Positions 9,583 to 19,104 of a DNA stretch of 64,000 nucleotides are shown here, piece by piece. The first letter of the stretch is position 1. Every line of letters starts with the position of its first letter. The stretch is from assembly GCF_001444405.1 (NCBI RefSeq), contig NZ_CP013188.1, forward strand, positions 959,474-1,023,473, in the 5' to 3' direction. The notes beneath the pieces are model-generated. The model was given only the letters and a program-made list of their open reading frames with translations. It made no database searches and was not told where the DNA came from. A program made the translations under genes and the position numbers. Source of the DNA: Pseudoalteromonas phenolica. GTDB taxonomy: Bacteria > Pseudomonadota > Gammaproteobacteria > Enterobacterales > Alteromonadaceae.

Positions 9583-10173
9583 CTATACATTCCAATTTAA
9601 AAAGTTTGTTAAAAGCTTTGCGCCGACTTGTGCACTTTTTTCAGGGTGAAATTGCATCCCTGCGTAGTTGTCTTTACAGACGATGGCAGAAAAGGTTTGA
9701 CCATATTCGCCAGATGCTAAGGTGAAGTCATTCACACTGTGTGCAAAGCTATGCACAAAGTACACTTGATCTTTTGTAGTGATCCCTTGAGTTAACGCGT
9801 GAGGTTTTTCAATTACCAAATTATTCCAGCCCATGTGCGGTGCAGTTAAATTGCCTACTTCAAGCTCAGTTACAGCACCAGGGATCTTGTTCAAGCAGTT
9901 AACGTCACCTTCAGAAGTCTTTTCACACAAAAGCTGCATACCTAGACATATGCCCATTAATGGCTTTTGATATTCATCGATGGCTTGCTGCCAACCATTA
10001 TCAAGTAAACGCTTCATGGCAACAGACGCGTGGCCAACACCAGGCAAAATTGCTCTGTCAAATTGTGCTAATTGTTCAGGGTCTGTAATAATTTCTGGAT
10101 TAGCGCCTAGGCGGTCAAACGCAAAACGCACAGAGTTAATATTGGCACAGCCGGTGTTTATAATGGCTATCAT
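9583..10173 (-). CDS. hisH: HisH, glutamine amidotransferase subunit of IGP synthase
   Basis: Class I glutaminase that feeds ammonia to HisF. The nucleophile is in GICLGMQLL (C76 from the preferred start) and the His-Glu pair is in MQFHPEKS. A GTG at 10179 extends the frame, but the ATG at 10173 is preferred: it has an AAGGGG ribosome site at proper spacing, shares an ATGA overlap with the hisB stop, and gives the canonical N-terminus MIAIINTGCANINSV (196 aa). Confidence 0.96.
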   Translation of the reverse strand: MIAIINTGCANINSVRFAFDRLGANPEIITDPEQLAQFDRAILPGVGHASVAMKRLLDNGWQQAIDEYQKPLMGICLGMQLLCEKTSEGDVNCLNKIPGAVTELEVGNLTAPHMGWNNLVIEKPHALTQGITTKDQVYFVHSFAHSVNDFTLASGEYGQTFSAIVCKDNYAGMQFHPEKSAQVGAKLLTNFLNWNV

Positions 10174-11231
10174 AAACACCCCTTAGAACTTGCTGTTAAC
10201 TGGCTTGCATCCTTTTGGATTGCCACACGTAATGCTCTTGAGAAAGCTTTAAATAACCCTTCTACTTGGTGGTGACAATTACCCTCTGATACGGACAAGA
10301 TCAAACTCACAGCAGCATTATCAGAGAAAGACTTAAAGAAGTGCTCGACCATTTGTACATCTAAGTCCCCGACTTTTTCACGAGAGAAATCAGCATTGAG
10401 TACAAATGAGGCGCGGCCCGATAAATCAATCTGACATTCAGCTTTGCATTCATCCATTGGCAGCGCAAAACCATAACGGTTAATTTGCGTTTTTGTACCA
10501 AGGGCTTGTTTTACAACTTGGCCAAGCGCGATACCGATGTCTTCAACCAAGTGGTGCTCGTCTATGTGTAAGTCGCCAGAGGCTTTAATATTAAGGTAGA
10601 TATTGGCGTGGGTTCTTATTTGATCCAACATGTGATCAAAGAAACCTAACCCTGTAGAAATTTCTCCGCTAACGCCTCGGTCAAGATTAACAGCAACATC
10701 AATTTGTGTTTCTTTGGTGTTGCGCGTTACTGATGCTTCACGATTCTGAGTGGTTAATTGAGTAACAATTTGCGGCCAGTCACCTTCGTACAGAATACCT
10801 TGAATACACAAGTTATCAGCAAGGCCTAAATCAGTTTGACGGTCACCAATGACATATGACTTAGCAAGATCGACTTTTCCTGAGCGCATTAATTCTGTAA
10901 GTAATCCCGTTTTCGGTTTTCGACAATTACAGTTATCTTCATCGAAGTGTGGGCAGATTAAAACGTCATCGAACTTGATCCCTTGTGATGAAAAAATTTC
11001 CATCATCTTGTCTTGTGCAACATCGAAGTCAGCGGTTGGGAAACTATCAGTGCCTAAGCCATCTTGGTTTGACACCATTACTAAGCGGTAACCTGCAGCT
11101 TGAAGTTGTAAAAGCGCAGGAATAACATTTGGCAGTAGTACTAGCTTTTCTAGGCTGTCGACTTGTTTATCCGTGATTGGCTCATCAATTAATGTGCCGT
11201 CTCGGTCGATAAATAGATATGGTTGACTCAT
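10170..11231 (-). CDS. hisB: HisB, bifunctional histidinol-phosphatase / IGP dehydratase
   Basis: A 353-residue fusion. The N-terminal HAD phosphatase (about 1-165) shows the DxD nucleophile motif FIDRDGTLID and the zinc site CPHFDEDNCNCRKPK. The C-terminal dehydratase (about 170-353) shows the duplicated metal motifs FFDHMLDQIRTHANI and DEHHLVEDIG. This fused form is usual in gammaproteobacteria. It overlaps hisH through ATGA and lies 16 bases after hisC. Confidence 0.97.
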   Translation of the reverse strand: MSQPYLFIDRDGTLIDEPITDKQVDSLEKLVLLPNVIPALLQLQAAGYRLVMVSNQDGLGTDSFPTADFDVAQDKMMEIFSSQGIKFDDVLICPHFDEDNCNCRKPKTGLLTELMRSGKVDLAKSYVIGDRQTDLGLADNLCIQGILYEGDWPQIVTQLTTQNREASVTRNTKETQIDVAVNLDRGVSGEISTGLGFFDHMLDQIRTHANIYLNIKASGDLHIDEHHLVEDIGIALGQVVKQALGTKTQINRYGFALPMDECKAECQIDLSGRASFVLNADFSREKVGDLDVQMVEHFFKSFSDNAAVSLILSVSEGNCHHQVEGLFKAFSRALRVAIQKDASQLTASSKGCL

Positions 11232-11247
11232 TTTTATTCCTTACTAC

Positions 11248-12303
11248 TTATAGGCCATTAAGCCAGTCGGTGACTTGTTGTAATTCTTGCTCTGTGCCGA
11301 TCGAAATTCTAATCCAATCATCTTGGTCGAATAATACAAATGGGCGCATTATCAAACCAGATTGCATGGCAACATCAATGGCTGCTTTGTCTTTTAAACG
11401 GATAGTGACAAAGTTTGCATAGCTGTCTAACACAGCGGCTACTTGCTTGCTGTTTTTAAGTGCTAATGAAAGCTCAGCTTTCGCTGCATTTAAAATTTGC
11501 ACTTGGCGTTTTACTTGAGTGATGGCATCTTTACTTAATGCTTGTGCTGCTATGGCAGCAACCAAAGTCGAAACTGGGTAAGGTGCGATGACCTTTCTGA
11601 CGATATTCAATAGTTCGCTGTTAGAAAGCATGAAACCCGTTCTTAGACCTGCTAAAGCAAAAGCCTTAGAAAGTGTTCTTAAGACAACAATATTATTGAA
11701 ATCTTGTAACAGACTGACAGAAGAATATGCTTCACAAAATTCAATATAAGCTTCATCTACAACAACAATAGCCTTACCAGACAATTCATCCGCGATTTCA
11801 GCAATTTTCTCTACAGGTAAAATTGCGCCGGTCGGATTATTTGGATTACAAATAAAAACCAGTTTTGATAGCGCACACGCTTCGCTAATTGTGGTTTTAT
11901 CGTCATTAATTAGTTGCTCTTGGCTCAATACATTCAATGCGACGTTGTGTGTATCAGCCGTGACTTTATACATGCCGTAAGTTGGTGCAAAAATACTGAT
12001 TGAATCTTTGCCCGGCTCGCAGAAAGTTCTAACTAACAGCTCTATTCCTTCGTCAGCACCGCGTGTCATTAATACATTTTCTTCGCTTACGCCTGCATAA
12101 TCAGCGTATGCATCAATCACTGCTTGCGGTTGAGGATCAGGATAACGATTCAAGTTATCTAGACTTACGTCAAAAGTCTTAGCATACGGGCTTTCATTTG
12201 CATTTAACCAAGTTGAACCCGTTAGTTTCATGCTTTTAGCTGAGCTATACGCTTTTAGCTCATTGATATTCTTTGGTAACAGCGTGGTGATCACATCACT
12301 CAT
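11248..12303 (-). CDS. hisC: HisC, histidinol-phosphate aminotransferase
   Basis: A 351-residue fold-type I PLP enzyme moving the amino group of glutamate onto imidazole acetol phosphate. The Schiff-base Lys is in VLRTLSKAFALAGLRTG; the Asn/Asp of CNPNNPTGA and VVDEAYIEF are in place; an Arg lies in WIRISIGTEQE near the C-terminus. Its ATG directly abuts the stop of hisD with no spacer, which suggests translational coupling. Confidence 0.96.
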   Translation of the reverse strand: MSDVITTLLPKNINELKAYSSAKSMKLTGSTWLNANESPYAKTFDVSLDNLNRYPDPQPQAVIDAYADYAGVSEENVLMTRGADEGIELLVRTFCEPGKDSISIFAPTYGMYKVTADTHNVALNVLSQEQLINDDKTTISEACALSKLVFICNPNNPTGAILPVEKIAEIADELSGKAIVVVDEAYIEFCEAYSSVSLLQDFNNIVVLRTLSKAFALAGLRTGFMLSNSELLNIVRKVIAPYPVSTLVAAIAAQALSKDAITQVKRQVQILNAAKAELSLALKNSKQVAAVLDSYANFVTIRLKDKAAIDVAMQSGLIMRPFVLFDQDDWIRISIGTEQELQQVTDWLNGL

Positions 12304-13593
12304 TTACAAATTCTCCAAACGCACTTTAACGGCATTGGCGTGTGCGTCTAATCCTTCTGCATCAGCAAGCGGTAAAATCGCTTTGCTTAAATTCACTAAA
12401 CCCGAAGGGGTAATACTTTGCACAGTATATGTTCTATAGAAGTCCATTAAATTAAGACTTGAGTAGACTTTACTGTAGCCATAAGTTGGTAATACGTGAT
12501 TTGTACCAGAGGCATAGTCTCCCGCAGACTCAGGCGTATAATCACCAACAAACACAGATCCTGCATTTTTAACTAACCCGACATATTGGTCGGCTTGGTC
12601 AATTTGTAAAATAAGGTGTTCAGGACCATATTTGGCAGAAACGTCAAACGCCTGTCCCATGTCATCGACTAATATCAAGGCACTGTTCTCTAGCGCCGCA
12701 CGTGCGATATCTGCACGAGATAAGGCTTCAAGTTGAAGCTCAATTTGCTGCTGTGTTAGGGCAATGATTTCTTCGCTATTACATACAAGCAACACTTGAG
12801 AATCACGGCCGTGCTCTGCTTGAGAGAGTAAATCAGCGGCGATAAAAGCTGGATTTGCACGCTCATCAGCAATGACCATAACTTCAGAAGGGCCTGCAGG
12901 CATATCAATCGCAAACCCAGGTACAGACTGACTAAGCAGTTGTTTGGCCATGGTTACATAGCTATTACCAGGACCAAATACTTTATTTACCTTAGGGACA
13001 GACTCGGTGCCATAGGCCATAGCCGCGATAACACCTGCGCCACCACTTTCGATGATAGTGGTGATCCCGCATAGTTTAGCTGCATATAAAATGGCAGGGT
13101 GGATGCGCTCATTACCATTCACTGGCGTTGCTAATACCACAGTTGTGGCACCAGATAGCTGTGCACACACGCCTTGCATTAAAACAGAAGAAGGCAGTGG
13201 CGCACTGCCACCGGGTACATAAAGGCCTATAGCATCAATCGCTTCAAATTTTAATTCACACACCACGCCCGGTGCGGTTTCAATCTTTTTAGACACCGGT
13301 TGTTGCTGTTGGTGAAACGCTTTGATGTTGCTATAAGCTAAATCAATGGCTTGCTTTAAAGACGGCTCAAGCAAGTCTTCACTTTGCGCTATTTCTTCGC
13401 TCGGCACACGTAAACGAGGCTGTTCACGTTTGTCGAACTTTTTAGCAAACTCAAGTAATGCGTTGTCACCGTTAGCAATGACATCATTAATTATCGCTTG
13501 TGTTTGCTTCTCAATCGACTCACTGGCTGTAACTGCAGGTCTTTCTAAAATTGCTGCCTGTGCTGATTGAGAACCCTCATTCCATTTAAACAC
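12304..13593 (-). CDS. hisD: HisD, histidinol dehydrogenase
   Basis: A 429-residue zinc enzyme that oxidises histidinol to histidine using two NAD. Family landmarks are intact: GLYVPGGSAPLPSSVLM, VFGPGNSYVTMAKQLL, IDMPAGPSEVMVIAD and LLSQAEHGRDSQVLLV (zinc and catalytic His region), and ESAGDYASGTNHVLPT. It lies 5 bases after hisG and directly abuts hisC. Confidence 0.97.
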   Translation of the reverse strand: MFKWNEGSQSAQAAILERPAVTASESIEKQTQAIINDVIANGDNALLEFAKKFDKREQPRLRVPSEEIAQSEDLLEPSLKQAIDLAYSNIKAFHQQQQPVSKKIETAPGVVCELKFEAIDAIGLYVPGGSAPLPSSVLMQGVCAQLSGATTVVLATPVNGNERIHPAILYAAKLCGITTIIESGGAGVIAAMAYGTESVPKVNKVFGPGNSYVTMAKQLLSQSVPGFAIDMPAGPSEVMVIADERANPAFIAADLLSQAEHGRDSQVLLVCNSEEIIALTQQQIELQLEALSRADIARAALENSALILVDDMGQAFDVSAKYGPEHLILQIDQADQYVGLVKNAGSVFVGDYTPESAGDYASGTNHVLPTYGYSKVYSSLNLMDFYRTYTVQSITPSGLVNLSKAILPLADAEGLDAHANAVKVRLENL

Positions 13594-13598
13594 AGTTG

Positions 13599-14498
13599 TT
13601 ACTCCATCATTTTTTCAATTGGCATAACGAGGATAGAGTTTGCACCAAGTGCCTTTAGCTCTTCCATGGTTTCCCAGAATAGTGTTTCGCTGCTAACCAT
13701 GTGTAGCGCCACATAATCGTCAGAGCCAGCAAGTGATAGTAGGGTAGGCTGACCAGTACCTGGCAGTAGTTCACACACTTCGGTTAATTTTGCTTTAGGC
13801 GCGTGAAGCATGATGTACTTACTTTCTTTGGCTTGCTTAACACCTTTTAAGCGCGGCATTAATTTATTGATTAGTGCCAGCTTATCTTCATCGTTAAGTT
13901 TTGGGTTTTGAATAAGGCATGCATTTGATTCAAGAATAGTATCACCTTGCATTAAGCCGTTTGCTTCAAGTGTTGCGCCAGTAGAAACGAGATCACAGAT
14001 TGCATCAGCAAGTCCAGCACGAGGAGCGACTTCTACAGAGCCTGTTAGCATTACCGCGCTTGCGTTAATGCCTTCACGTTTTAGGTAGCCTTTTAGAATT
14101 TCAGGGTAAGTTGTTGCAATACGCTTGCCTTCAAACCATGACTTATCTTGCGGACCAAGCTCTTGTGGCCATGCAAGTGCAAGGCGGCAATAACCAAAAT
14201 CTAACTTAGACAGTTTCAGTACTTCAGAATATTGGTTTAGACTCTGACGCTCAGCTTGTGTTTCTTCGAGTACGTTTTCGCCAACGATACCTAGGTCACA
14301 TACACCGTCCATAACAAGACCTGGAATATCGTCATCACGAACACGTAAAACATCGATTGGCATATTGGTTGAGTGTGCAATTAAGCGTTGTTCACGAAGG
14401 TTTAATTTAACACCTAGTTGCTTGAGAAGTTCTTGGCAATCTTTTGAAAGTCTGCCTGATTTTTGAATTGCGATTCTTAAACGATTGTTAGTACTCAT
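13599..14498 (-). CDS. hisG: HisG, ATP phosphoribosyltransferase (long form)
   Basis: First enzyme of histidine synthesis, joining ATP and PRPP. At 299 residues it is the long form with a C-terminal ACT-like regulatory domain, so it should be feedback-inhibited by histidine without HisZ. It begins NRLRIAIQKSGRLSKD; the PRPP-binding region contains DLVSTGATLEANGL. It is the first structural gene of the operon and follows a His-codon leader and attenuator. Confidence 0.97.
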   Translation of the reverse strand: MSTNNRLRIAIQKSGRLSKDCQELLKQLGVKLNLREQRLIAHSTNMPIDVLRVRDDDIPGLVMDGVCDLGIVGENVLEETQAERQSLNQYSEVLKLSKLDFGYCRLALAWPQELGPQDKSWFEGKRIATTYPEILKGYLKREGINASAVMLTGSVEVAPRAGLADAICDLVSTGATLEANGLMQGDTILESNACLIQNPKLNDEDKLALINKLMPRLKGVKQAKESKYIMLHAPKAKLTEVCELLPGTGQPTLLSLAGSDDYVALHMVSSETLFWETMEELKALGANSILVMPIEKMME

Positions 14499-14523
14499 AA
14501 TTTATATCCTTTGTTCTAAAACG

Positions 14524-14547
14524 AAAAACCCCGAGGGAACCTCGGGG
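14524..14547 (-). terminator. his operon attenuator terminator
   Basis: CCCCGAGG (14529-14536) and CCTCGGGG (14540-14547) form an 8-bp GC stem with a 3-base loop. On the minus strand the stem is followed by five T (A run at 14524-14528). It stands between hisL and hisG. An upstream GGAACCTC element on the minus strand is complementary to GAGGTTCC in the terminator arm, giving an alternative antiterminator pairing, as expected for His-tRNA-dependent attenuation. Confidence 0.93.
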
Positions 14548-14619
14548 CGATATAAATTCTGAGCTGAGTCGCCGGGAGGTTCCTTTTAGGAATAACCCAC
14601 CAGCGAAAGACCTGACAGG

Positions 14620-14670
14620 CTATTCGGGTGTATGATGGTGATGATGAATAGTTGTCAGTGTAATAAACAT
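14620..14670 (-). CDS. hisL: HisL, his operon leader peptide
   Basis: A 16-codon ORF on the minus strand encodes MFITLTTIHHHHHTPE and a TAG stop. Five consecutive His codons sit in the position where ribosome stalling under His-tRNA shortage would control the downstream attenuator. E. coli HisL has seven His in a peptide of the same length. It is far shorter than usual ORF cut-offs. A weak purine-rich ribosome site lies just upstream of the ATG. Confidence 0.93.
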   Translation of the reverse strand: MFITLTTIHHHHHTPE

Positions 14671-14812
14671 GTAAATTCTCTTAATCAATTTTGATAACTT
14701 AATTAGAAGAACATATTTTACGGTTTCAGTGCAACTAAAATTTTGAATTTTTTAAAGTATAAATTATAACTGTCGATAATAAGAAGTAGGTACAGACATT
14801 CTGGAGAACGAG

Positions 14813-15040
14813 ATGGATGTGTTTAAACCATTGTTAAATAACATAATTAGACTTGAGGTGTCACATAAGCCGACCTTTTATGTTGCAGGTGTTATAGATA
14901 ATAAAGTTGAAAAAATAAAACTCGATAAAGCCAAAAAAGAAGACGTAAAAAGAAAACTCAACGAGCAATCAACCAATAAAAAGCAAAAACAAAATGAAAA
15001 CGACGTGGAAGACGGTAAGCATTTAGATATATGGGCGTAA
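14813..15040 (+). CDS. Small Lys-rich hypothetical protein
   Basis: 75 codons with a good ribosome site (GGAG, 7 bases before the ATG). An N-terminal folded-looking part (MDVFKPLLNNIIRLEVSHKP, then TFYVAGVIDNKVEKI) leads into a highly charged, probably disordered Lys/Glu/Asn tail (about residues 38-70) ending HLDIWA. It sits between the divergent his leader and yoaA, about 85 bases before yoaA, and could share its transcript. I do not recognise the family. The ribosome site and a half-ordered composition argue for a real gene. Confidence 0.6.
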   Translation: MDVFKPLLNNIIRLEVSHKPTFYVAGVIDNKVEKIKLDKAKKEDVKRKLNEQSTNKKQKQNENDVEDGKHLDIWA

Positions 15041-15124
15041 CATATTCTTTATGTTTTAAAACACTCGGTTGCTCATCTAAACACTTAACCGTACAATTGC
15101 AAAAAACACTGCCGTAGTCATTTC

Positions 15125-17035
15125 TTGCAAATTAAAACGCTTTTTTCAGAATCAGGTCCATTAGCTTTAAATATTCCTGGATACATACCTAGACAGCCAC
15201 AAATTGAGATGGCTGAGATGGTGCATGCCGCAATAGAAAATAAATCTCAATGTGTAGTCGAGGCAGGGACTGGTACGGGTAAAACATTCGCGTATTTAAT
15301 TCCAGTGTTACTCAGCGATAAAAAATCGATCATCTCAACAGGGTCTAAAGCACTGCAAGAACAGCTTTACCATCGAGATTTACCGCAACTTGCTAAAATT
15401 CTGAATAAAGGACGAAAAGTTGCTCTGTTAAAAGGGCGAGCAAACTATCTTTGCACCTATCGGCTTGATCAGCATGTTGCACATGTACCAACCGATGATC
15501 CTGATGTGATGCACCAACTTGCCATGGTTGCTAAGTTTGCCTCACAAACTAACACGGGTGATTTAGCCGATTGTGTTGGTATTGAAGAAGATGCCAAAGT
15601 ATTACCTTACGTAAACTCTACGGCGGATAACTGTTTAGGTAAAGAGTGCCCTGATTTCGCTGAATGCTACATAAGAAAAGCGCGTATTAAAGCCATGGAA
15701 GCTGATATTGTGGTGATCAATCATCACTTATTCTTCGCAGATATGGCGGTGAAAGATTCTGGCTTTGCTGAACTTATGCCTGACGCTGATAATTATATTT
15801 TTGATGAAGCACACCAAATTCCCGAAATTGCCAGTGATTACTTTGGTGACAGTATAAGTACCAAACAGCTGGTGGCTTTGATCAATGATCTGCGTTTAAT
15901 CTACCGTTCTGATATTCCAGACATGTTGCAATTGGGCAATACACTCAATAAGTTAGAAACGGCAGTTGCCGATCTTCGACTGGCTTTTGCAGGCGAAAGT
16001 TCTCGGGGAGATTGGCGAGAATCTTTAACCAGCAAAACCATTTGCGATGCGCTGCACCGTGTCATTTCAGATTTAGATTTCTTGTATAAAGTCTTAAAAC
16101 TTTGCCTGGATAGAAGCGACAAAATTGAACATCCATTTGAAAAAGTGTTGCAGTTCAAAAACCAATTAGAGCGCGCATTTGATACCACACAGACGGGTTA
16201 CAGCTATTGGTACGAGACAACGCGACGTTTCTTAACAATTAATATCACACCCTTGAACGTCGCAAATAAATTCAAAGAAATTATAGAGCGTACGCAAGCG
16301 AGTTTTACTTTTGCATCTGCGACCCTATCAGTAAATGACTCGTTAGATCATTTTAATAAGAGCTTAGGTTTAAAGCCGAAGCATCAATTATTGGTAGAAA
16401 GTCCGTTTGATTATGAAAATCAGGCGGTGTTATGTATGCCTAGATATTTGCCGGAAACCAGTGATGATATGATGCCTCATAGCTTGGTAAAACTCGCCAA
16501 AGAGCTTATAAAGGCAGCAAAAGGGCGTACATTTTTACTTTTCACAAGTTATCGAGTCATGCACTTAGTTTATGAGGGGTTAAGTACAGCTACTGAATAT
16601 CCCGTGTTTATGCAGGGACAATCGTCTAAGCGGATCATTCTTGAACAGTTTATTCGACACGGAAACGCGGTATTAATGGGCACGGCTTCTTTTTGGGAAG
16701 GGGTTGATGTTCGTGGTGATGCACTCAGTTGTGTTTTAATCGATAAACTGCCTTTTACATCACCTGACGACCCATTATTACAAGCTAGAATGAAAGATTG
16801 TGAATTAACAGGTGGTGAGCCTTTTGAAGACATCCAATTACCCCAAGCAATCATTAACCTTAAACAAGGTGTCGGTCGCTTAATTAGAGATCACAGTGAT
16901 AAAGGTGTACTTGTCATTTGCGATAACCGTCTAGTTACGCGAAAATATGGGCAGACATTTTTACAAAGCTTACCTAATATGCGCCGCACAAGAGATTTTC
17001 AAAGCGCATTACAGTTTTTAGAGAACATAGAATAA
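15125..17035 (+). CDS. yoaA: YoaA, DinG/XPD-family Fe-S DNA helicase
   Basis: 636 residues, the usual size of YoaA, an iron-sulfur superfamily 2 helicase linked to tolerance of replication-fork damage. Walker A is GTGTGKTF and Walker B is IFDEAHQIPE. Four Cys suited to a 4Fe-4S cluster occur between them (C in LADCVG, then CLGKECPDFAEC). The C-terminal helicase motif ends QGVGRLIRDHSDKG. A TTG at 15125 is taken as start because no ATG precedes the conserved region; the ribosome site is poor. tsaB follows after one base, the same order as yoaA-yeaZ in E. coli. Confidence 0.93.
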   Translation: MQIKTLFSESGPLALNIPGYIPRQPQIEMAEMVHAAIENKSQCVVEAGTGTGKTFAYLIPVLLSDKKSIISTGSKALQEQLYHRDLPQLAKILNKGRKVALLKGRANYLCTYRLDQHVAHVPTDDPDVMHQLAMVAKFASQTNTGDLADCVGIEEDAKVLPYVNSTADNCLGKECPDFAECYIRKARIKAMEADIVVINHHLFFADMAVKDSGFAELMPDADNYIFDEAHQIPEIASDYFGDSISTKQLVALINDLRLIYRSDIPDMLQLGNTLNKLETAVADLRLAFAGESSRGDWRESLTSKTICDALHRVISDLDFLYKVLKLCLDRSDKIEHPFEKVLQFKNQLERAFDTTQTGYSYWYETTRRFLTINITPLNVANKFKEIIERTQASFTFASATLSVNDSLDHFNKSLGLKPKHQLLVESPFDYENQAVLCMPRYLPETSDDMMPHSLVKLAKELIKAAKGRTFLLFTSYRVMHLVYEGLSTATEYPVFMQGQSSKRIILEQFIRHGNAVLMGTASFWEGVDVRGDALSCVLIDKLPFTSPDDPLLQARMKDCELTGGEPFEDIQLPQAIINLKQGVGRLIRDHSDKGVLVICDNRLVTRKYGQTFLQSLPNMRRTRDFQSALQFLENIE

Positions 17036-17036
17036 T

Positions 17037-17729
17037 ATGACTTATAACCTTTTAGCGTTAGATGCTTCAACTGAAGCGCTAAGCATTGCCATTCAATTTA
17101 ATGGTCAAACAGTTAAACATTTTGAGGTTTGTCCTCAGCAACATAGCCAAAAGGTCTTGCCTTTAGTTTCTGAGTTATTAGACGAAGTTGGGTGTAAGTT
17201 ACAAGATTTAGATGGCATTGTATTTGGTCGCGGACCGGGCAGTTTTACTGGTGTTCGTATTAGTGTTGCCATTGCACAGGGTCTGGCGTACGGTGCTAAT
17301 TTACCGCTGGTTGGGATCTCAACATTACAGGCAATGGCACAGCAAGCACTCGAAGAAAAAGAACTAGATTCAGTCATTACGGGAATTGATGCGAGAATGG
17401 GTGAGATTTATTTCGCTCATTATTTTAAATCTGAAACTGGACTCGCTGAATTAAACATAGATGAAAATGAAGTAGTGTGTGCGCCTGCTGATTTACCAGA
17501 GTCGATTAAAGGCTTAACTGCGGTAGGAACCGCATGGGAGCCTTATGCAGAGCAAGCCGCCGATTTAAATTTAGATGTCATCTCTGAAATTACCTTACCC
17601 GATGCCGCATACATGCTAAAAATTGCAGAAGTTGAGTTTGATAAAGGTAACACAGTTAAAGCTGCCGATGCGCAGCCGCACTATGTAAGAGATACGGTAA
17701 CTTGGAAAAAACTGCCTGGCAGAGAATAA
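17037..17729 (+). CDS. tsaB: TsaB, tRNA t6A37 threonylcarbamoyladenosine synthesis protein
   Basis: A 230-residue ASKHA-fold protein (YeaZ). It forms the TsaBD(E) complex that transfers threonylcarbamoyl to A37 of ANN-decoding tRNAs. It begins NLLALDASTEALSIAIQ; the hallmark GIVFGRGPGSFTGVRI is present. It follows yoaA by one base and is closed by a strong terminator. An essential translation gene such as this supports the replicon being a chromosome or chromid rather than a dispensable plasmid. Confidence 0.95.
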   Translation: MTYNLLALDASTEALSIAIQFNGQTVKHFEVCPQQHSQKVLPLVSELLDEVGCKLQDLDGIVFGRGPGSFTGVRISVAIAQGLAYGANLPLVGISTLQAMAQQALEEKELDSVITGIDARMGEIYFAHYFKSETGLAELNIDENEVVCAPADLPESIKGLTAVGTAWEPYAEQAADLNLDVISEITLPDAAYMLKIAEVEFDKGNTVKAADAQPHYVRDTVTWKKLPGRE

Positions 17730-17754
17730 TCCCCGTTATCAAGCTTAAATATTT

Positions 17755-17782
17755 AAAAGCCAGAACAGTGTTCTGGCTTTTT
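17755..17782 (+). terminator. Terminator after tsaB
   Basis: AAAGCCAGAAC (17756-17766), a 3-base loop, GTTCTGGCTTT (17770-17780), then T. It is flanked by A and T runs on both sides, so it can serve both tsaB and the convergent alkaline phosphatase gene. Confidence 0.9.
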
Positions 17783-17805
17783 ACTACTGATTATTTATCA
17801 ATAAA

Positions 17806-19104
17806 TTACTTTTCGATAAAGTTAATTAGTTTTTCTGCAATTTGAGTGTTGTTTTGTGACCCGATAAATTGCTCATAGCCTTTGCCATAAGCAAAAACTT
17901 GTACATCTATCGCAGTATGACCGCTTGTTGTCCAGCCAGTATAAGTCGCTGTATTGATCACTTTGTTGATGGCTTTGTAAAGCGCTTCATCACCGTCTTG
18001 TTTTGCTTTAGAAAGTGAATCTAACGCATCTTTACTCAGCGCTAAACTTGTATGTTGATTCCATGCGGTTTTTAAATCATCAGCTTCAAGTAGTGATTTG
18101 GTCATTGTCATTACAGACGAGTTCACTTTTTTCACTTCATCAGGTAACCAAGTGTATTTGCCATTTGCACCTAAGGTTAATCCCCCCGTAGAATGGTCGG
18201 CGGTTACAACTAACAAAGTATCAGGGTTTTGGTCAACATAGGCCTTAGCAAGTTCAATTGATTTGGCAAAGTCGTGCATTTCTTTCATCGCACATGCAAT
18301 ATCATTTGCGTGACCGCACCAATCAATTTGGCTGCCTTCTAGCATGATAAAGAAACCTTTATCATTGTTTTTAGATATTAAATCTAAAGACTTAAACGTC
18401 ATTTTTTCTAAGCGGTTTGGATTCTCATCTATTGCATGCGGAAACGCTTTGTCGGCAAATAGCCCCAGAGCAGGTAATTGTTCAATTTGATTTAATTTTT
18501 GCCAATCAGACGTATATTGATAACCCGCTTTTTCAAATTCTTTAATTAAATCTCTGTCGCTGCGTTTAAAATATTGCACGCCGCCACCAAGCATTAAATC
18601 GACGGGTAGCTTTCCTGCAATTTTTACGTCGAAATAATCATCAGCGATTTCATCATAGTTACGACGTGATTCATTATGTGCTGCAAAACTTGCTGGTGTT
18701 GCGTGATTTATTTGAGAAGTTGATACTAATCCAGTACGCATGCCTTTTTCTTTCGCCACTTGAAGCATGGTTTTTAAAGGCTTTTTGTGAGTATCGACCG
18801 CAATCGCACCATTGTAGGTTTTGATAGCTGTGCTGAGAGCTGTGGCACCAGCGGCACTATCAGTAACATAAGTATCATCGTCAGGGTAGGTGTGTGCCAT
18901 ACCAACGAGTATCTGGTCGAAAATAGTGGGTTCTACCAGTTTAGTATTCGGATTGTCCGAGTAATAGCGATATGCGGTGGTAAAAGCAGGACCCATACCA
19001 TCACCTATCATATAGATAATATTTTTTGGTGCTTCAGCAGCCAAAGATTGATTAGCGAATGCCAATAAGCACGATGCAGTTACTGCACTCATCGCGTACT
19101 TCAT
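17806..19104 (-). CDS. Periplasmic alkaline phosphatase (PhoA superfamily)
   Basis: 432 residues with a signal peptide (cleavage likely after NQSLAA). Metal and catalytic motifs of the PhoA family are present: YMIGDGMGPA near the N-terminus, TDSAAGATALSTAIKTYNG with the nucleophilic Ser, MLEGSQIDWCGHAND and VVTADHSTGGLTLG. It should release phosphate from phosphomonoesters in the periplasm. No convincing PHO box was found upstream. It converges on tsaB. Confidence 0.92.
   Translation of the reverse strand: MKYAMSAVTASCLLAFANQSLAAEAPKNIIYMIGDGMGPAFTTAYRYYSDNPNTKLVEPTIFDQILVGMAHTYPDDDTYVTDSAAGATALSTAIKTYNGAIAVDTHKKPLKTMLQVAKEKGMRTGLVSTSQINHATPASFAAHNESRRNYDEIADDYFDVKIAGKLPVDLMLGGGVQYFKRSDRDLIKEFEKAGYQYTSDWQKLNQIEQLPALGLFADKAFPHAIDENPNRLEKMTFKSLDLISKNNDKGFFIMLEGSQIDWCGHANDIACAMKEMHDFAKSIELAKAYVDQNPDTLLVVTADHSTGGLTLGANGKYTWLPDEVKKVNSSVMTMTKSLLEADDLKTAWNQHTSLALSKDALDSLSKAKQDGDEALYKAINKVINTATYTGWTTSGHTAIDVQVFAYGKGYEQFIGSQNNTQIAEKLINFIEK

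Noticed and set aside
14623..14637. Plus-strand GTATGATGG in the his leader resembles an oppositely oriented Ter.
   Set aside because: It is the complement of the His codons of hisL and does not match beyond nine bases.
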